Shown: positions 1-8,311 of the stretch, one piece after another | Position numbering within the stretch: position 1 is the first letter of the stretch | How the letters are laid out: every line of letters starts with the position of its first letter | Assembly: GCA_003427395.1 (NCBI GenBank) | Contig: BFEA01000348.1 | Span: forward strand, 261,834 to 284,357 | Length of the DNA: 22,524 bases | Reading direction: 5' to 3' | From: Chara braunii | Lineage: Eukaryota > Streptophyta > Charophyceae > Charales > Characeae | Notes under the pieces: model-generated | Databases searched by the model: none | Told to the model about the DNA's origin: nothing | The model's input: only the letters and a program-made list of their open reading frames with translations | Made by a program: the position numbers and the translations under genes

Positions 1-47
<47 letters not shown>
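1..47. repeat. (GA)n microsatellite
   Basis: A pure GA dinucleotide run from the window edge to about base 47. A (CT)n run follows at 88-109, so the two could fold on each other. A small GCGGC/GCCGC hairpin (50-54 with 61-65) lies between them. The left end is cut by the window. Confidence 0.95.
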
Positions 48-52
<5 letters not shown>

Positions 53-87
53 GCGAGTTAGCCGCGACCCTCCGTGCAGGTCGTCAC

Positions 88-109
88 CTCTCTCTCTCTC
101 TCTCTCTCT
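88..109. repeat. (CT)n microsatellite
   Basis: About 22 bases of alternating CT, inverted relative to the GA run at the window start. Confidence 0.9.
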
Positions 110-123
110 GCGACTTCCATATC

Positions 124-177
124 GCAAAGCGGGAATGAATCTTCCCGTGAAAGTGGGAAGATTCATTCCCGCTTTGC
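124..177. repeat. Perfect 23-bp foldback
   Basis: The arms 124-146 and 155-177 are perfect reverse complements over 23 bp, with an 8-base loop (GTGAAAGT). The arm starts GCAAAGCGGGAATG. No coding region overlaps convincingly. It could be a young inverted duplication, a fragment of a foldback or MITE-type element, or a hairpin-RNA source. The sequence does not decide between these. Confidence 0.85.
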
Positions 178-502
178 CTTTCGGAAGCCTTCCTACAGCA
201 GGCAGCGGGAATAAACCATTTATTTTTCGTATTTCTTTGTTTTCTTCCCCTTTTTTCCGTTTGTCTCACATGGACGTTCGGGATGCCTGCGCCCGGTAGT
301 CCGAGCCTCGGCACGGATCGGCGTACCGGTCGGCCGAGGCTCGGACTTGATAGCTGAGCGAGGTACTGGTGGTTTAATGGGCGCCAAATAATCTTGACTA
401 CCAAGCACATTACCAGTTATTTCCATCGAGCCTATATCAAATAATTCCCCCCCTTACAACTCTGGAGATGTCTATCCAAACCAAGCAACAGGCATGAGAC
501 AA
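178..502 (-). other. Probable 3' UTR of the minus-strand LINE, with hairpin
   Basis: Read on the minus strand, this follows the LINE stop codon at 503-505. It holds a perfect 15-bp hairpin (arms 298-312 and 333-347, 20-base loop, arm AGTCCGAGCCTCGGC). An A-rich stretch then lies around 225-265 (minus strand) and could be a decayed tail. No clean poly-A or target duplication is visible, so the element end is not fixed. The assignment is inferred from position. Confidence 0.4.
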
Positions 503-997
503 TTACTTAGGGGGGGGGAAGAAATCAGGAAATTCAGACATGGGCTTTAAAGGGATAGAGGGATCAACAATAGTCCAATCATTAAAGACAAGCCGGTAAT
601 TTCTTTTAAGAGGTTCCTGAGCATTTGCGTGACCACCTTCCCAAATTACTTTCCCCAGCCTCCCACCGTGGTCACCTCCCAGCCAACTTCTGTTAAATTG
701 ATTAATATGGACCCAGATCTCACTGTGATCAGATAGAAACTGATTTTTTTCTTTAGCCTGTTCCCATTTGATAGTTAAATCAGTTTGTACCTGCTGTTTG
801 ATGGTTTCAGAAAATTCTGGCCCGTCCAATCGATCACCCTCCATTTCCAAGGTACACCTTCTTGTCCAAATTGCCCATATGATCGCTCTCCTACCTATTA
901 AGAACATGTTGATTGTGAAGTCATCCACTTGGTCCGGATGCCATGATTCCAATAGGAGGGCTTTCCACTCCCAGGGGCAGGGGTGAGAAGTGTCCAT
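503..997 (-). pseudogene. LINE ORF2 C-terminal segment
   Basis: An open stretch of 164 codons ending in TAA at 503-505. It carries the C-terminal block shared by the LINE copies here: GRRAIIWAIW near the start, then WLGGDHGG, then FNDWTIVDPS before a Pro-rich end. Close relatives of this block occur on the plus strand at 3040-3458 and on the minus strand at 5395-5720, which is why I assign it to the LINE rather than to a host gene. The upstream parts of the same LINE lie at higher coordinates in other frames. This block has no known catalytic role that I can name. Confidence 0.7.
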
Positions 998-1016
998 ATG
1001 ATTCGAGATTCTAAAG

Positions 1017-1331
1017 CTAGATTGACCCCGGGCATTGGAGGAAAATATGCTCTATAGTTTCGGGCATGAGCTTGGATGGAAAAACTGATTTACAGAACTT
1101 ACACCATAAGAGGGGAATACCCTTCTGTTCAAGAGAAGACCTATCAATGATCCAATCATTCGTGGGAAGACATCTATGAGCACTTTGCCACTGTAGAGAA
1201 ACAATTTTGGCTGGTTTAATTTTAGAAGCTTGGAACCACTCAATTCTTCTCAACTCGCTCTTACTAACATTAAGGTTCTTATGCCATTTTTCTTCAATAC
1301 GATTTTTCAAGATAAACCTGGGGCGGAACAT
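1017..1331 (-). pseudogene. LINE ORF2, zf-RVT-type Zn-binding segment
   Basis: The 104 codons include KIKPAKIVSLQW, HRCLPTNDWI, GIPLLWCKFC and ETIEHIFLQCP. This pattern (W...H.CLPT...R..., then C..C, then E...HIF..C) is typical of the putative zinc-binding region downstream of the reverse transcriptase in plant LINE ORF2 proteins. It sits between the RT segment at higher coordinates and the C-terminal block at 503-997, in the expected order. It is out of frame with its neighbours, so the gene is broken. Confidence 0.8.
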
Positions 1332-1409
1332 CCTCTAGGATGCTTTGACTGTGAGGGTGTGTCGTTTTCTAGGATGAAAGTGATCTCGTTTCCCAGGGAG
1401 TGACCAACA

Positions 1410-2620
1410 CTAGTTAAGAGGATCAAACGAAAGGTGAGAGATGAGAGTATCCGGTCTAAAAGCGAGCCATTTTTCATCAAACTTCAGTACTCTTATCTTG
1501 AAGAGTTGGTCATACGTGCTCCATCTAATTTCCTCCTGTTGACCCCAGTTGAGAAAACCATCGTCTTGAATTTGAAAGATTGATAGAATAATTTGATTTG
1601 GATTATGAATCTCAATTATGTTATCGACTTCGCCTTTTTGGTTATGAAATGCCACCCAATCATTTTCAATGAGTTTGGGACCCTCCGTAGGATTCTGATC
1701 CACTCCAGGGGGATTAGGTCAATTATGGAATCCATAGTGGAAGTCTGATGGTGGCTATATCTAAGACGCTCATGCAGGTCAGAGGCCGAACACCAGTCTC
1801 TGCTCTCTTGATTCCATAGATCTCTAACCCTTATTACCCCCCTGTTAATCCAACTTTTCCAGGGGGCATTCATACAATGCAGAACACATCCTTGGTCATC
1901 CCTAATAAACGTATTGTTGAAAAAAGGTTGTTGACAAACTTCTTCCCATCTTGTCGGAAAAACTTTATCTTGGTTAGGCATCTTCCTCCAATTTTTTATT
2001 AGTGTGATCCAAAATGGATCCCGCCAAAGATCCTTCCTAATTGCCTGCCTATCTGAGGTCTCCTCCTGATTTTGATCCCCTTGAGAGCCTCTAGGTAAAG
2101 ACCATGCAAGGTTTTCCAGCCACATTAGGGGATATATGTGACCAGGGACCGGAGGAGCTAACCTCTTTATCTGTTCCAAGGTTAGAAAGGACCAAGGGGT
2201 GTTGGGATTGAATATAAGACGTTTGATCCACTGAAGAGAGAGAGCCATAGCTTGGGTATGAGGATCGATTATCCCAAGACCCCCTTTTGTTTTGGGTTGG
2301 ATAATGGACGACCAAGCCACTCTGCTAATGACATTGGATCTTGCCTGTTGTAGAATCCCTTCATTGGTAGAGGTGGGTTTACCTGTGACTGAAAGGGATA
2401 CTCCTCGCACTCTGATTGGTTCGTTATGATGAACCCACTTAATGTAGGAAGGTTCAGGGGTTCTCACACCTTGATGATGGATCCACCATCCTAGTGTTTT
2501 ATTCCCCCAATTGACCTTCATATCAGAGAGTTTACATAATGTGCCCATTAGTCTTTTGATAGCTTCTAAATTTTCATGTGAAGCATCAACCATCAGAGAG
2601 AGGTCATCAGCAAAGAGAGA
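1410..2620 (-). pseudogene. LINE RT catalytic FADD box and downstream region
   Basis: On the minus strand the FADD box (2603-2614, encoded LFADDLSLMVDAS) is the RT active-site motif corresponding to YXDD. A long open frame follows (to 1616) with KVNWGNKT, GRVSLS-like and SNVISRVAWSSIIQPKTKGG blocks; the last matches the 'P...GGLGI' region after the RT in LINEs. A second frame (1703-1410) carries on the protein, so at least one frameshift lies near 1616-1703. The order and spacing fit a LINE ORF2 of ordinary architecture. The gene is not intact. Confidence 0.85.
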
Positions 2621-2639
2621 ACAAACTGGGACTGCTTCC

Positions 2640-3030
2640 TCAGGAATAGAGGAGACCTGGATATGCCTGTATGTCTTTATGATGTCTTATGTTAGCTGCT
2701 AAAGCTTCCATAATGATCACAAAGAGAAGGGGAGCAATGAGATCACCTTGCCTTACAGATTGCTGAAGAGAAATGGGGGGTGCTACATTTCCATTGACCA
2801 TGACCCTTGTTGTGGCATTCTTGTGCAAGATATTGATCCATCTCCTAAAATATGGCCCAAAGTTAAACTTTTCCAGACATTTATCTAAGAAAAACCAATC
2901 CACATGATCATATGCTTTCTCAAAGTCAATAAATATAAATGCAGCATTATGCTTAGACTGTCGAGAGATCTTGATGAGCTCATTAATGAGCAAAATATTG
3001 TCGTGGATATTCCTTCCTTGAATAAATCCA
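2640..3030 (-). pseudogene. LINE reverse transcriptase, palm/fingers segment
   Basis: The minus strand encodes GFIQGRNIHDN, then AAFIFIDFEKAYDHVDW (RT motif A, with the catalytic Asp in DFEKAYD), then SVRQGDLIAPLLFVIIMEAL (motif B, normally RQGDPLSP). These are the core RT_nLTR motifs. A frameshift near 2640 separates them from the FADD box. The segment starts abruptly at about 3030, where a plus-strand LINE tail has inserted; the missing upstream RT motifs resume at 3897. Confidence 0.92.
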
Positions 3031-3039
3031 ATTTCCAGA

Positions 3040-3458
3040 GAAGAAGATGTATATTGACCATTGACAGAGCAAGAGTGGAAGGACCCGAAGTAATAGAGCA
3101 ATTTAAACTGCATATACAAACAGAGCTGCAAGCGAGGTGGCAGGAGATGGAGAGAAAATTGGTCCTCTTGAGCGACATCCTCGAAATCCAAAGGAAGATT
3201 GAGGCCTTTAGCAGAGAATGGTTAGGGAGTGAACAAGGAGGATGGATAACATCTGTAAAATGGGAAGGAAAAACCAGAGGACAGNCGCTTGGTCCNGACA
3301 AGGGGGGAAAGGGAANGNTGTGCAGGGATTATCAGCTAGTATTCAACAATTGGACTGACTTAGACCAAACAGTACCCCTTCGCCCCCCGCAAGACTTCCC
3401 AGACCCCTTCCCCCCGAATGCCTTGGCAATGGTAGATCAGGCATGGTATGGCCACTAA
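3040..3458 (+). pseudogene. LINE ORF2 C-terminal block (second copy)
   Basis: The plus-strand frame gives RRRCILTIDRARVEGPEV, WLGSEQGG, CRDYQLVFNNWTDLDQ and a Pro-rich end with stop near 3458. It aligns block for block with the minus-strand segment at 503-997, but many residues differ, so the two are separate insertions of related LINEs, not a recent inverted duplication. N bases around 3285-3318 blur the reading. The first codons are adjacent DNA, because the insertion begins near 3035. Confidence 0.75.
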
Positions 3459-3753
3459 TGGAGGCAAGGGTTCATGCAAAGTCTCAGAGAATGCAGAGGC
3501 CTCACAGCAGCTCAAACTCAAGTGGTCTCACAGCGGCATAGTCAGCATTCTGGTGCCCCCTCCCGACCAAGCTACAGACATACACAAAGACCAGTGGAAA
3601 GGTGGTGCAAATCAAAGGGGGAAAAAGGAGAACTAGGAGTACAAGGTTGTTTCAGGCACCCTATCCCGGGCGAAGAGGTTTTCCCCATTCCCTGAGTAGC
3701 AGACTGAACAAATTTCTGACGTACGAACTGTTTTCTCAACAAGATGTATCAAT
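3459..3753 (+). other. 3' UTR of the inserted LINE
   Basis: This lies between the LINE stop codon and the hairpin module. Short open frames here overlap each other and show no known domain. I see no other element in it. Confidence 0.5.
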
Positions 3754-3869
3754 GGGACGCTGGACCCGGTTTCCAGCAGGTGCCGCTCCCCACCAAAAGA
3801 TGGAGCCCCCCTGACGGTGCTAGAGGCGTCTGCTCCTATCAGCACCTCTAGCAACCGTGCGGGTTGTTC

Positions 3870-3896
<27 letters not shown>
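3754..3896 (+). mobile_element. Three-hairpin SINE-like module, copy A, with poly-A
   Basis: Starts GGGACGCTGGACCCGG. Hairpin 1 is GCTGGA..TCCAGC and hairpin 2 is GCTCC..GGAGC. Hairpin 3 has arms ACGGTGCTAGAGGCG and CACCTCTAGCAACCGT, pairing over about 14 bp with one mismatch and one bulge, around the apical TCTGCTCCTATCAG. A 27-A tail follows. Here the module forms the 3' end of the LINE insertion, so it is either the LINE's own 3' tail or a SINE that landed in it. Confidence 0.75.
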
Positions 3897-3900
<4 letters not shown>

Positions 3901-4112
3901 AAATCCAGTTTGTAAGGGGTGAATAATGTCCGCAATGAATTTATTCAGGCGAATCGTGAGAGCTTTTGAGATCAATTTATAAACCACGATGAGCAATGTG
4001 ATAGGTCGGTAGTTTCTAATGTTAAATTTATCACCTTTCTTATAGAGTAGGGTCAGCACCCCTTGCCCTACTATCTCCCCCATATCACCTACTGACCCTT
4101 TTTTCTCTCCTC
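3897..4112 (-). pseudogene. LINE reverse transcriptase, upstream (fingers) segment
   Basis: The minus strand encodes GVLTLLYKKGDK, NYRPITLL, VYKLISKALTIRLNKFI and HPLQTGFI, the N-terminal RT blocks of LINE ORF2. The reading stops in the QTGF motif exactly where the plus-strand LINE tail begins, and the same motif resumes at 3030 on the far side. So this and 2640-3030 were one gene. Upstream it is cut at 4113-4126, where another poly-A element has inserted. Confidence 0.9.
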
Positions 4113-4600
4113 TTTTTTTTTTTTTTACAACACTGCTCAAGTCTTACTCCTGTGGAGCTTCATGTGGTGAGAACCGGGCGCAGCGTCCCTTGTAAAACCA
4201 TTTGAACAATCAGATAGCTACTGGGGCCATTACCCCGCTCCGGTTGAGAAAGTCTGAGAATTACTTGAAAATCTGAAAATTTATGCCATTCCGACTCGGA
4301 TCAGCTTTCCTTTTGTGGTCCAGGATCCTTTGGCATCAGGGATTCCAGTGGGCTCCAGAGTCCCAACACGTACCCTCTTCCCCCAAACATAACGCACCCT
4401 GAAAATGAAAGTATACAAGGTATGTTTCCATCCCGATACAACCAAAATGAGGGTGCATTGTGTTCGGGGGAAGACGGTAGTCTGGTGTTCATAGCTCATA
4501 GCAAAAGGAAGGCACTATAGATAAAGCAAGGGGGGGGGAAGGGGTCTGGGAAATCTGGGAAGTCCAGGTTCACAAGGTCCAGTCATTAAAAAGCAGTCGA
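4113..4600 (-). mobile_element. 5'-truncated LINE 3' end, minus strand
   Basis: The poly-A tail reads as T at 4113-4126. On the minus strand, about 4600-4525 encodes the LINE C-terminal end (FNDWTL, then a frameshift, then LDFPDFPDPFPP), close to the ends at 503 and 3420. About 340 bp of UTR follows. Near the tail (about 4190-4150, minus) is a decayed form of the module, GGGACGCTGCGCCCGG with GAAGCTCC beyond. I did not find its TSD. Confidence 0.65.
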
Positions 4601-5070
4601 TCCGTTGTTTTATTTATTTATATTTTCTTAAGTGAAAAAATGAATCATCATATTAATTCTCAAAGGTTGAGGTCGGGGACTTCAAAATTCAACCCGTTTA
4701 CTCAGCTTTGGGTAAATCAGCAAGGAACAGACTTGGACTCTAGAGGCTGAAAGAGGGTGAGAGAAAGAAAGAGGTGAGAAGGAGAAGCGGATGGAAAAAA
4801 AAAGGAAAGGAGAGAGAGTCTGCTAGCTACACAAGTTTCACCAGGTGGCCAAGAAGCGGGCTGAAGAGGCAGATCAGGAAATAAAAGCGGGCCTTCTTAT
4901 GGACTAAAGGATGGGGGTTGGGGGAAGGGAGGGCTTTTTTGAAACACCTACTTTCGGCTGTCATGTAGGTAATCAATCAGCCTCGGCTGTGTAGTCCTAT
5001 ATTTCCCTCCTCTAGAAGCAATGGTCGTCCCAGTCAAATGTCTGTTCTATTCAACAAATCCAAATGTTAA
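4601..5070. other. Unassigned repeat-derived DNA
   Basis: AT-rich, then purine-rich sequence with no convincing coding frame and no recognised domain. It may be old target DNA or untranslated parts of flanking retroposons. Confidence 0.5.
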
Positions 5071-5204
5071 GGGACGCTGGACCCGCTTTCCAGCAGGTGC
5101 TGTTCCCCACCAATAGATGGAGCCTCCCCGAGGGTATTACCGGTGTCTGCTATTACCAGCACCCCTCGCATTAACTCGGGCTTTAAAAAAAAAAAAAAAA
5201 AAAA
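5071..5204 (+). mobile_element. Three-hairpin SINE-like module, copy B, with poly-A
   Basis: Begins GGGACGCTGGACCCGC. Hairpins 1 and 2 are well kept (GCTGGA..TCCAGC; CTCCCC-type second stem ending TGGAGC). Hairpin 3 keeps the apical TCTGCTATTACCAG closed by GGTG/CACC. Its outer stem is only 6 bp (CCCGAG/CTCGGG) with an unpaired middle, so it is the weakest of the four. It ends in 20 A (5185-5204). No TSD is obvious. Confidence 0.75.
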
Positions 5205-5394
5205 GCTTAGCTCAGGAATGAAAAAAGTGAATAAGTCTGAACGCAAACCCTGCCTTCCAATAAATGCTCTATTGCAATTCTGCTGTGAGGATACCTCACA
5301 TGCCTGAGCTCCACAGGCCTAAGAGTCCAGCCTGACCCCGACCTATCTCCCCCGGCAGAACATTCAGTTCCTCAGTTACTCAGTTAATGAAGCC
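5205..5394. other. Unassigned sequence
   Basis: No coding frame, repeat or RNA gene is supported here. It may include the 3' UTR of the adjacent minus-strand LINE fragment. Confidence 0.4.
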
Positions 5395-6178
5395 TGCCGA
5401 TGATTAACTGCCGATGCTCCCTTTCTCCCTTCTCTCCCAGCCAGGTGATGGCTGCCACTCACCCACCCTCCTGCCTTCCCCCCAGCCAGTCCTGACAGTA
5501 TTAGGTAATCCTCTTCGGGGATGTCCTTCTGGTCATGTAGCTGGTCCAGTATGGCCTTCGGCTCAAGCCATCTGGAAGTAAGTTCCAGCTGGACTTGTTT
5601 AATTTGTTCGGTGGTCTCCCCCCCTTATACTCTCGCGTCCTCCATTACATACATGCACCTCTGCCACCAAACTGTCCATAAGATCACTCTTCGGCCCATC
5701 TGTAACATGTTGGAAACAAAAGTGCTGGTTTGGGTCTGGGGCCAATATCCCCCCAAAGATTGCTCGCCAGTCCCACAGCCAGTTCAGATCTCTCATCATT
5801 TTTCTCCAAATCTGGTCCACCATCTCCATGTAATCACTGCCCTCGGGCATTGCATAAAAATGTGTTCTATTTGTTTCATGGGAGAAGGTTCTCAACGATC
5901 CAATGTATTGTTCTTTCAATGGTACGTTGGGCCCGGTTCTCAGCACCTACTGCTCCCCACAAATAGATCTGAGTTCTGTTCAAAAGAAGAAAAACAATGG
6001 GTTATTCTTACCGGAACACCTTTTGGCAGCTCTTGCACCACGGGAGGGCTATCCCCCTCTGTTCCAGTAAAGTATGATCAATCAGGCAGTCATTGGTGGG
6101 GAGGCAGCGGTGCGCGATTGACCAGTGTAGGGAAAAGTGATTTTGGCAGGCTTCGGTTTCTGTTCCGCCAACCATTTT
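5395..6178 (-). pseudogene. LINE ORF2 C-terminal fragment (third copy)
   Basis: Read from 6178 downward on the minus strand in shifting frames. KPKPAKITF and AHRCLPTNDCLIDH match the zinc-binding segment at 1017-1331; then CKSCQKVF and ETNRTHFYAMPEG follow, then MGRRVILWTVWWQRC. EQIKQVQLELTSRWLEP and GGKAGGWVSGS match the block at 503-997. Several frameshifts and a 72-bp insertion (5923-5994) break it. It lacks the RT domain. Plus-strand open frames over this region are shadows. Confidence 0.8.
5923..5994 (+). mobile_element. 72-bp mini-retroposon (module core only) with TSD
   Basis: A decayed core (GTTGGGCCCGGTTCTCAGC, then GCTCCCCACAAATAGAT) is followed by an A-rich tail (AAAAGAAGAAAA). 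CAATGG occurs on both sides (5917-5922 and 5995-6000), a short target duplication. It sits inside a LINE reading frame whose motifs continue on both sides, which confirms an insertion. Hairpin 3 is absent. Confidence 0.7.
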
Positions 6179-6338
6179 AACATCTCAGGCCCGGGCGACA
6201 GGCTCGTTCAACTACGCTTCGATCAGGGCTGAGTGGGGTGAGTGGGGATCAGCTTAGCCCTGGTACCTGCAACCGCTGTCCGGTCAAGGTCACCCCCAGA
6301 CTGGAAGGTGGCGATGCTGAGTGGTAGACACTGAGGAA
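6179..6338. other. Unassigned target DNA
   Basis: No supported gene. Its right end is the site into which the 0.9-kb poly-A element inserted. Confidence 0.4.
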
Positions 6339-6866
6339 GGATAGTGGGAGCGGTGCAGCGGGGTAGGAAGCGGCATCCGGGCATCTGAGATTACCATCAG
6401 CGTGATGGGAGTGATGCTGCAAGCGGACGTGGTGGGATATGAGGTTGATATAGAGAAGCGGCTTACTGCTTTCCCTCCCTCCAACCTCGATACGGAGTTC
6501 TTCCTTGTGGTTTGGCAGAGGATAGGAGTAGGATAGATGGGGGTGATTGATGTTGCCCGGCGTGCAATACCAATCATCAACGGGGGAATGATCGTCGTGT
6601 TGGCTGGCGGTGGGCTGTTTAGGGATTAGGTAGCAGGCGGTCATTCCTTCCCTGCGCAGATGCCCCCTGACAGTTTCACACGATAATGCATATTGGATAC
6701 TGGACTTGACGTCCAGATCACACATCTCTCATCCTTGACAGAGCTTTGCTTTTAGGCTTGATTGATAAAAGATCATATCGTGCTTAGGTTTTTGTGATTA
6801 GACTCTTAATAAGGACATATATAGATAAGTTTCTGACTGTTGGACATAGTTACACAACACGATATA

Positions 6867-7120
6867 GGGAAGCTGGACCCGATTTCCAGCAGATGCAAAT
6901 TCCTTCATTGTAATACACATCACACCATGGTTAGGGTTTCGTTTGATTGGATTGATGCCTCAGTTTGTTTTGGAGACTCTATAGACTAGATGGATAGGGA
7001 CGCTGGACCCATTTTCCGGTACACATATTCACACTATTGCACACGGACGCTGGACCTGATTTCCAGCACATACATTTTCATCATTGTACAGGGACGCTGG
7101 ACCCGATTTTCAGCAGGTGT
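6867..7120 (+). repeat. Four repeated copies of the module head
   Basis: Copies start at about 6867, 6997, 7045 and 7091. Each begins with the GG(G)A(C/A)GCTGGACC hairpin-1 sequence. The last three are in tandem with a period of about 46-48 bp, separated by a linker like CATCATTGTACA. Only the last continues into hairpins 2 and 3. Confidence 0.8.
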
Positions 7121-7257
7121 AGCTCCCCACCAATAGATGGAGCCTTCGATGACGGGGCCTACTTACCGGGGATGCTCTTATCACCTCGTTAAGTAGGTTT
7201 CCCAACTTTCCTGTATACGAAGTTCAGATTACAAAAAAAAAAAAAAAAAAAAAAAAA
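7091..7257 (+). mobile_element. Three-hairpin SINE-like module, copy C, with poly-A
   Basis: Hairpins 1 and 2 are conserved (GCTCCCCACCAATAGATGG in the second). Hairpin 3 has arms GGGGCCTACTTACCGGGG and CCTCGTTAAGTAGGTTTC, pairing over about 17 positions with one mismatch and several G-U pairs. Its apical ATGCTCTTATCA is a variant of the family loop. A 25-A tail follows and gives the 3' boundary with the TSD. Confidence 0.8.
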
Positions 7258-7319
7258 GGATAGTGGGAGCAGGGGTGCGCCGGGAAGAAATACGAGAGTG
7301 GTAGGTGGGGAGGGAGTCC

Positions 7320-7462
7320 CATACAAATTAACATGGGAATGGGTAGGGTAGGTGGCCTATCCTGTCAGGACAATCATTGGCTGCCGCTGCCAGCAATCAC
7401 CGCAGGGCTGGTCCCTGACCTCTACAACACCCTGGGCTTTGAAAAAAAAAAAAAAAAAAAAA
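7320..7462 (+). mobile_element. Small poly-A retroposon, end resembling copy B
   Basis: Ends CCCTGGGCTTTG followed by 21 A (7442-7462); copy B ends CTCGGGCTTT plus A. The interior differs from the module and has only short stems. A possible but weak TSD is GGGAAT near 7334 and 7463. The 5' boundary is a guess. Confidence 0.45.
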
Positions 7463-7580
7463 GGGAATAGGGGGCCTCAGCCACATGGCCGAGTGCCGAA
7501 GGTGACTCTCATACATCTAGAATCGAGCCTCTAAAACAACCTGGGCTTTCGAAAATGAAAAAAATAAATAAAAGAAATCT
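7463..7580 (+). mobile_element. Possible decayed poly-A retroposon
   Basis: CAACCTGGGCTTTCG near 7540-7553 followed by an interrupted A-rich stretch resembles the end of the neighbouring retroposon. No head sequence or TSD was found. Confidence 0.3.
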
Positions 7581-7720
7581 CAGGCTGTCCTTCAGTACAT
7601 TCAATTGTCGCATCCACCTGTCATCCACTACCTCCCTCGTCCTACCACTACTCCTAATTGTAGGCATACCGTGTTCACGAGAGAACATGCAGGGGCTGCT
7701 CCCGACCTGCAGGTGGGCGA

Positions 7721-7743
7721 TACCGGCTAGGGGATAGCCGGTA
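7721..7743. repeat. Perfect 9-bp hairpin
   Basis: TACCGGCTA, a 5-base loop, then TAGCCGGTA. A second short stem (GCAGG/CCTGC) lies just upstream around 7689-7711. No T-run follows, so it is not a clear terminator, and no gene is attached. The surrounding 7581-7880 holds nothing else I can support. Confidence 0.6.
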
Positions 7744-7882
7744 GCATCAGGGACCATGCCAACAGGACCAATCCTCAGGTCCCCTCCACTACAAACATCA
7801 GCAGACTCTGCTCAAGGCCGATCGGGGGATCCAGTGGTCTATCTCTAGGTGGCGAGCGCCAAGCATGCCCAGGAAGGTACTT

Positions 7883-7954
7883 GGGGCCAATGGGTATTGA
7901 ACCCACGACCTCCTAAATGCCACTTGCGTGCCTTACCAACTGAGTTAGACCGCT
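7883..7954 (-). ncRNA. tRNA-like SINE head (type 2)
   Basis: On the minus strand there is an A-box (TAACTCAGTTGG) and a B-box (GGTTCAATACC) 44 nt apart, the tRNA spacing. The T-arm pairs fully (GTGGG/CCCAT with one G-U). The acceptor and anticodon stems do not pair well, so this is a tRNA-derived SINE or pseudo-tRNA, not a working tRNA. The copy at 10495-10566 shares the middle sequence (about GCGGCACTCAGGAGG). The 9-bp TSD of the neighbouring retroposon begins at its 5' end. Confidence 0.65.
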
Positions 7955-7962
7955 GGATACAT

Positions 7963-8135
7963 TTCTTCTTTTGTTTTTTTTTGTTTGCTTCTTCTTCATT
8001 CCTCTTCCTCCCCCCCCCCCCAAGGAAAGTCAACTATCTATGGTGAGAGAACCACCGGAATTGAGGCTTGGCCTGTTGGGCTGCTCCATCTATTGGTGGG
8101 GAGCGGCACCTGCTGGAAACAGGTCCAGTGTACCT
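7963..8135 (-). mobile_element. SINE-like element with 9-bp TSD
   Basis: TGGATACAT flanks it at 7954-7962 and 8136-8144. On the minus strand it begins near the module head (ACACTGGACCTG...TTTCCAGCAGGTG), has hairpin 2 (GCTCCCCACC..GGAGC), and a degraded third region with GGTG..CACC. It ends in an A-rich tail (about 7990-7963) after a G-run at about 8011-8022. At 173 bp it is a complete unit starting at the head, which argues that the head is a genuine 5' end of the small element. Confidence 0.75.
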
Positions 8136-8311
8136 TGGATACATCCTTTCAATGCAGCTTCCGTTTTCCTTGGTTCTGGGGCTAAAGCCATTCCACTTGC
8201 TAGCGTGGAGCTCCGATCCCATAGAGCTGCTAATGTTCCCCTTCCCATTCTAGAGCTCCTTATTCTTACCAACCTACTCCTGGAGAATGACCGACTGTTC
8301 CGTCCTGTCCC

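Larger units (their letters stand above)
3035..3896 (+). mobile_element. 5'-truncated LINE insertion with poly-A and TSD
   Basis: This insertion interrupts the minus-strand LINE. It has 27 A at its 3' end (3870-3896). Flanking copies of ATAAATCCA(A/G)TTT at 3022-3034 and 3899-3911 form a target-site duplication of about 13 bp with one mismatch. Inside are a LINE ORF2 C-terminus (3040-3458), about 290 bp of 3' UTR, and the three-hairpin module (3754-3869). Loss of the 5' end, a poly-A tail and a TSD are the signature of target-primed reverse transcription. Four ambiguous bases lie at 3285-3318. Confidence 0.85.
6352..7257 (+). mobile_element. 0.9-kb poly-A element with 13-bp TSD
   Basis: GGATAGTGGGAGC is found exactly at 6339-6351 and again at 7258-7270, straight after 25 A (7233-7257). 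That makes the interval one retroposed unit in plus orientation. Its 3' part is the tandem head array and copy C of the three-hairpin module. Its 5' part (6414-6718) has a plus-strand frame with VVGYEVDIEKRL and GGMIVVLAGGG, broken by two TAG codons, which I do not recognise. It may be a truncated, diverged LINE or a chimaeric SINE. Confidence 0.7.

Noticed and set aside
503-3460. Twin-priming inversion of a single LINE
   Set aside because: The plus and minus segments cover the same C-terminal block with many differences, and the plus segment has its own TSD and poly-A. They are two insertions.
5521-6180. 219-codon plus-strand open frame
   Set aside because: It is antisense to LINE coding motifs and crosses the 72-bp insertion. 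A shadow.
6249-6725. 158-codon minus-strand open frame
   Set aside because: It spans the TSD boundary of the 0.9-kb element, so it cannot be one ancestral gene. No domain.
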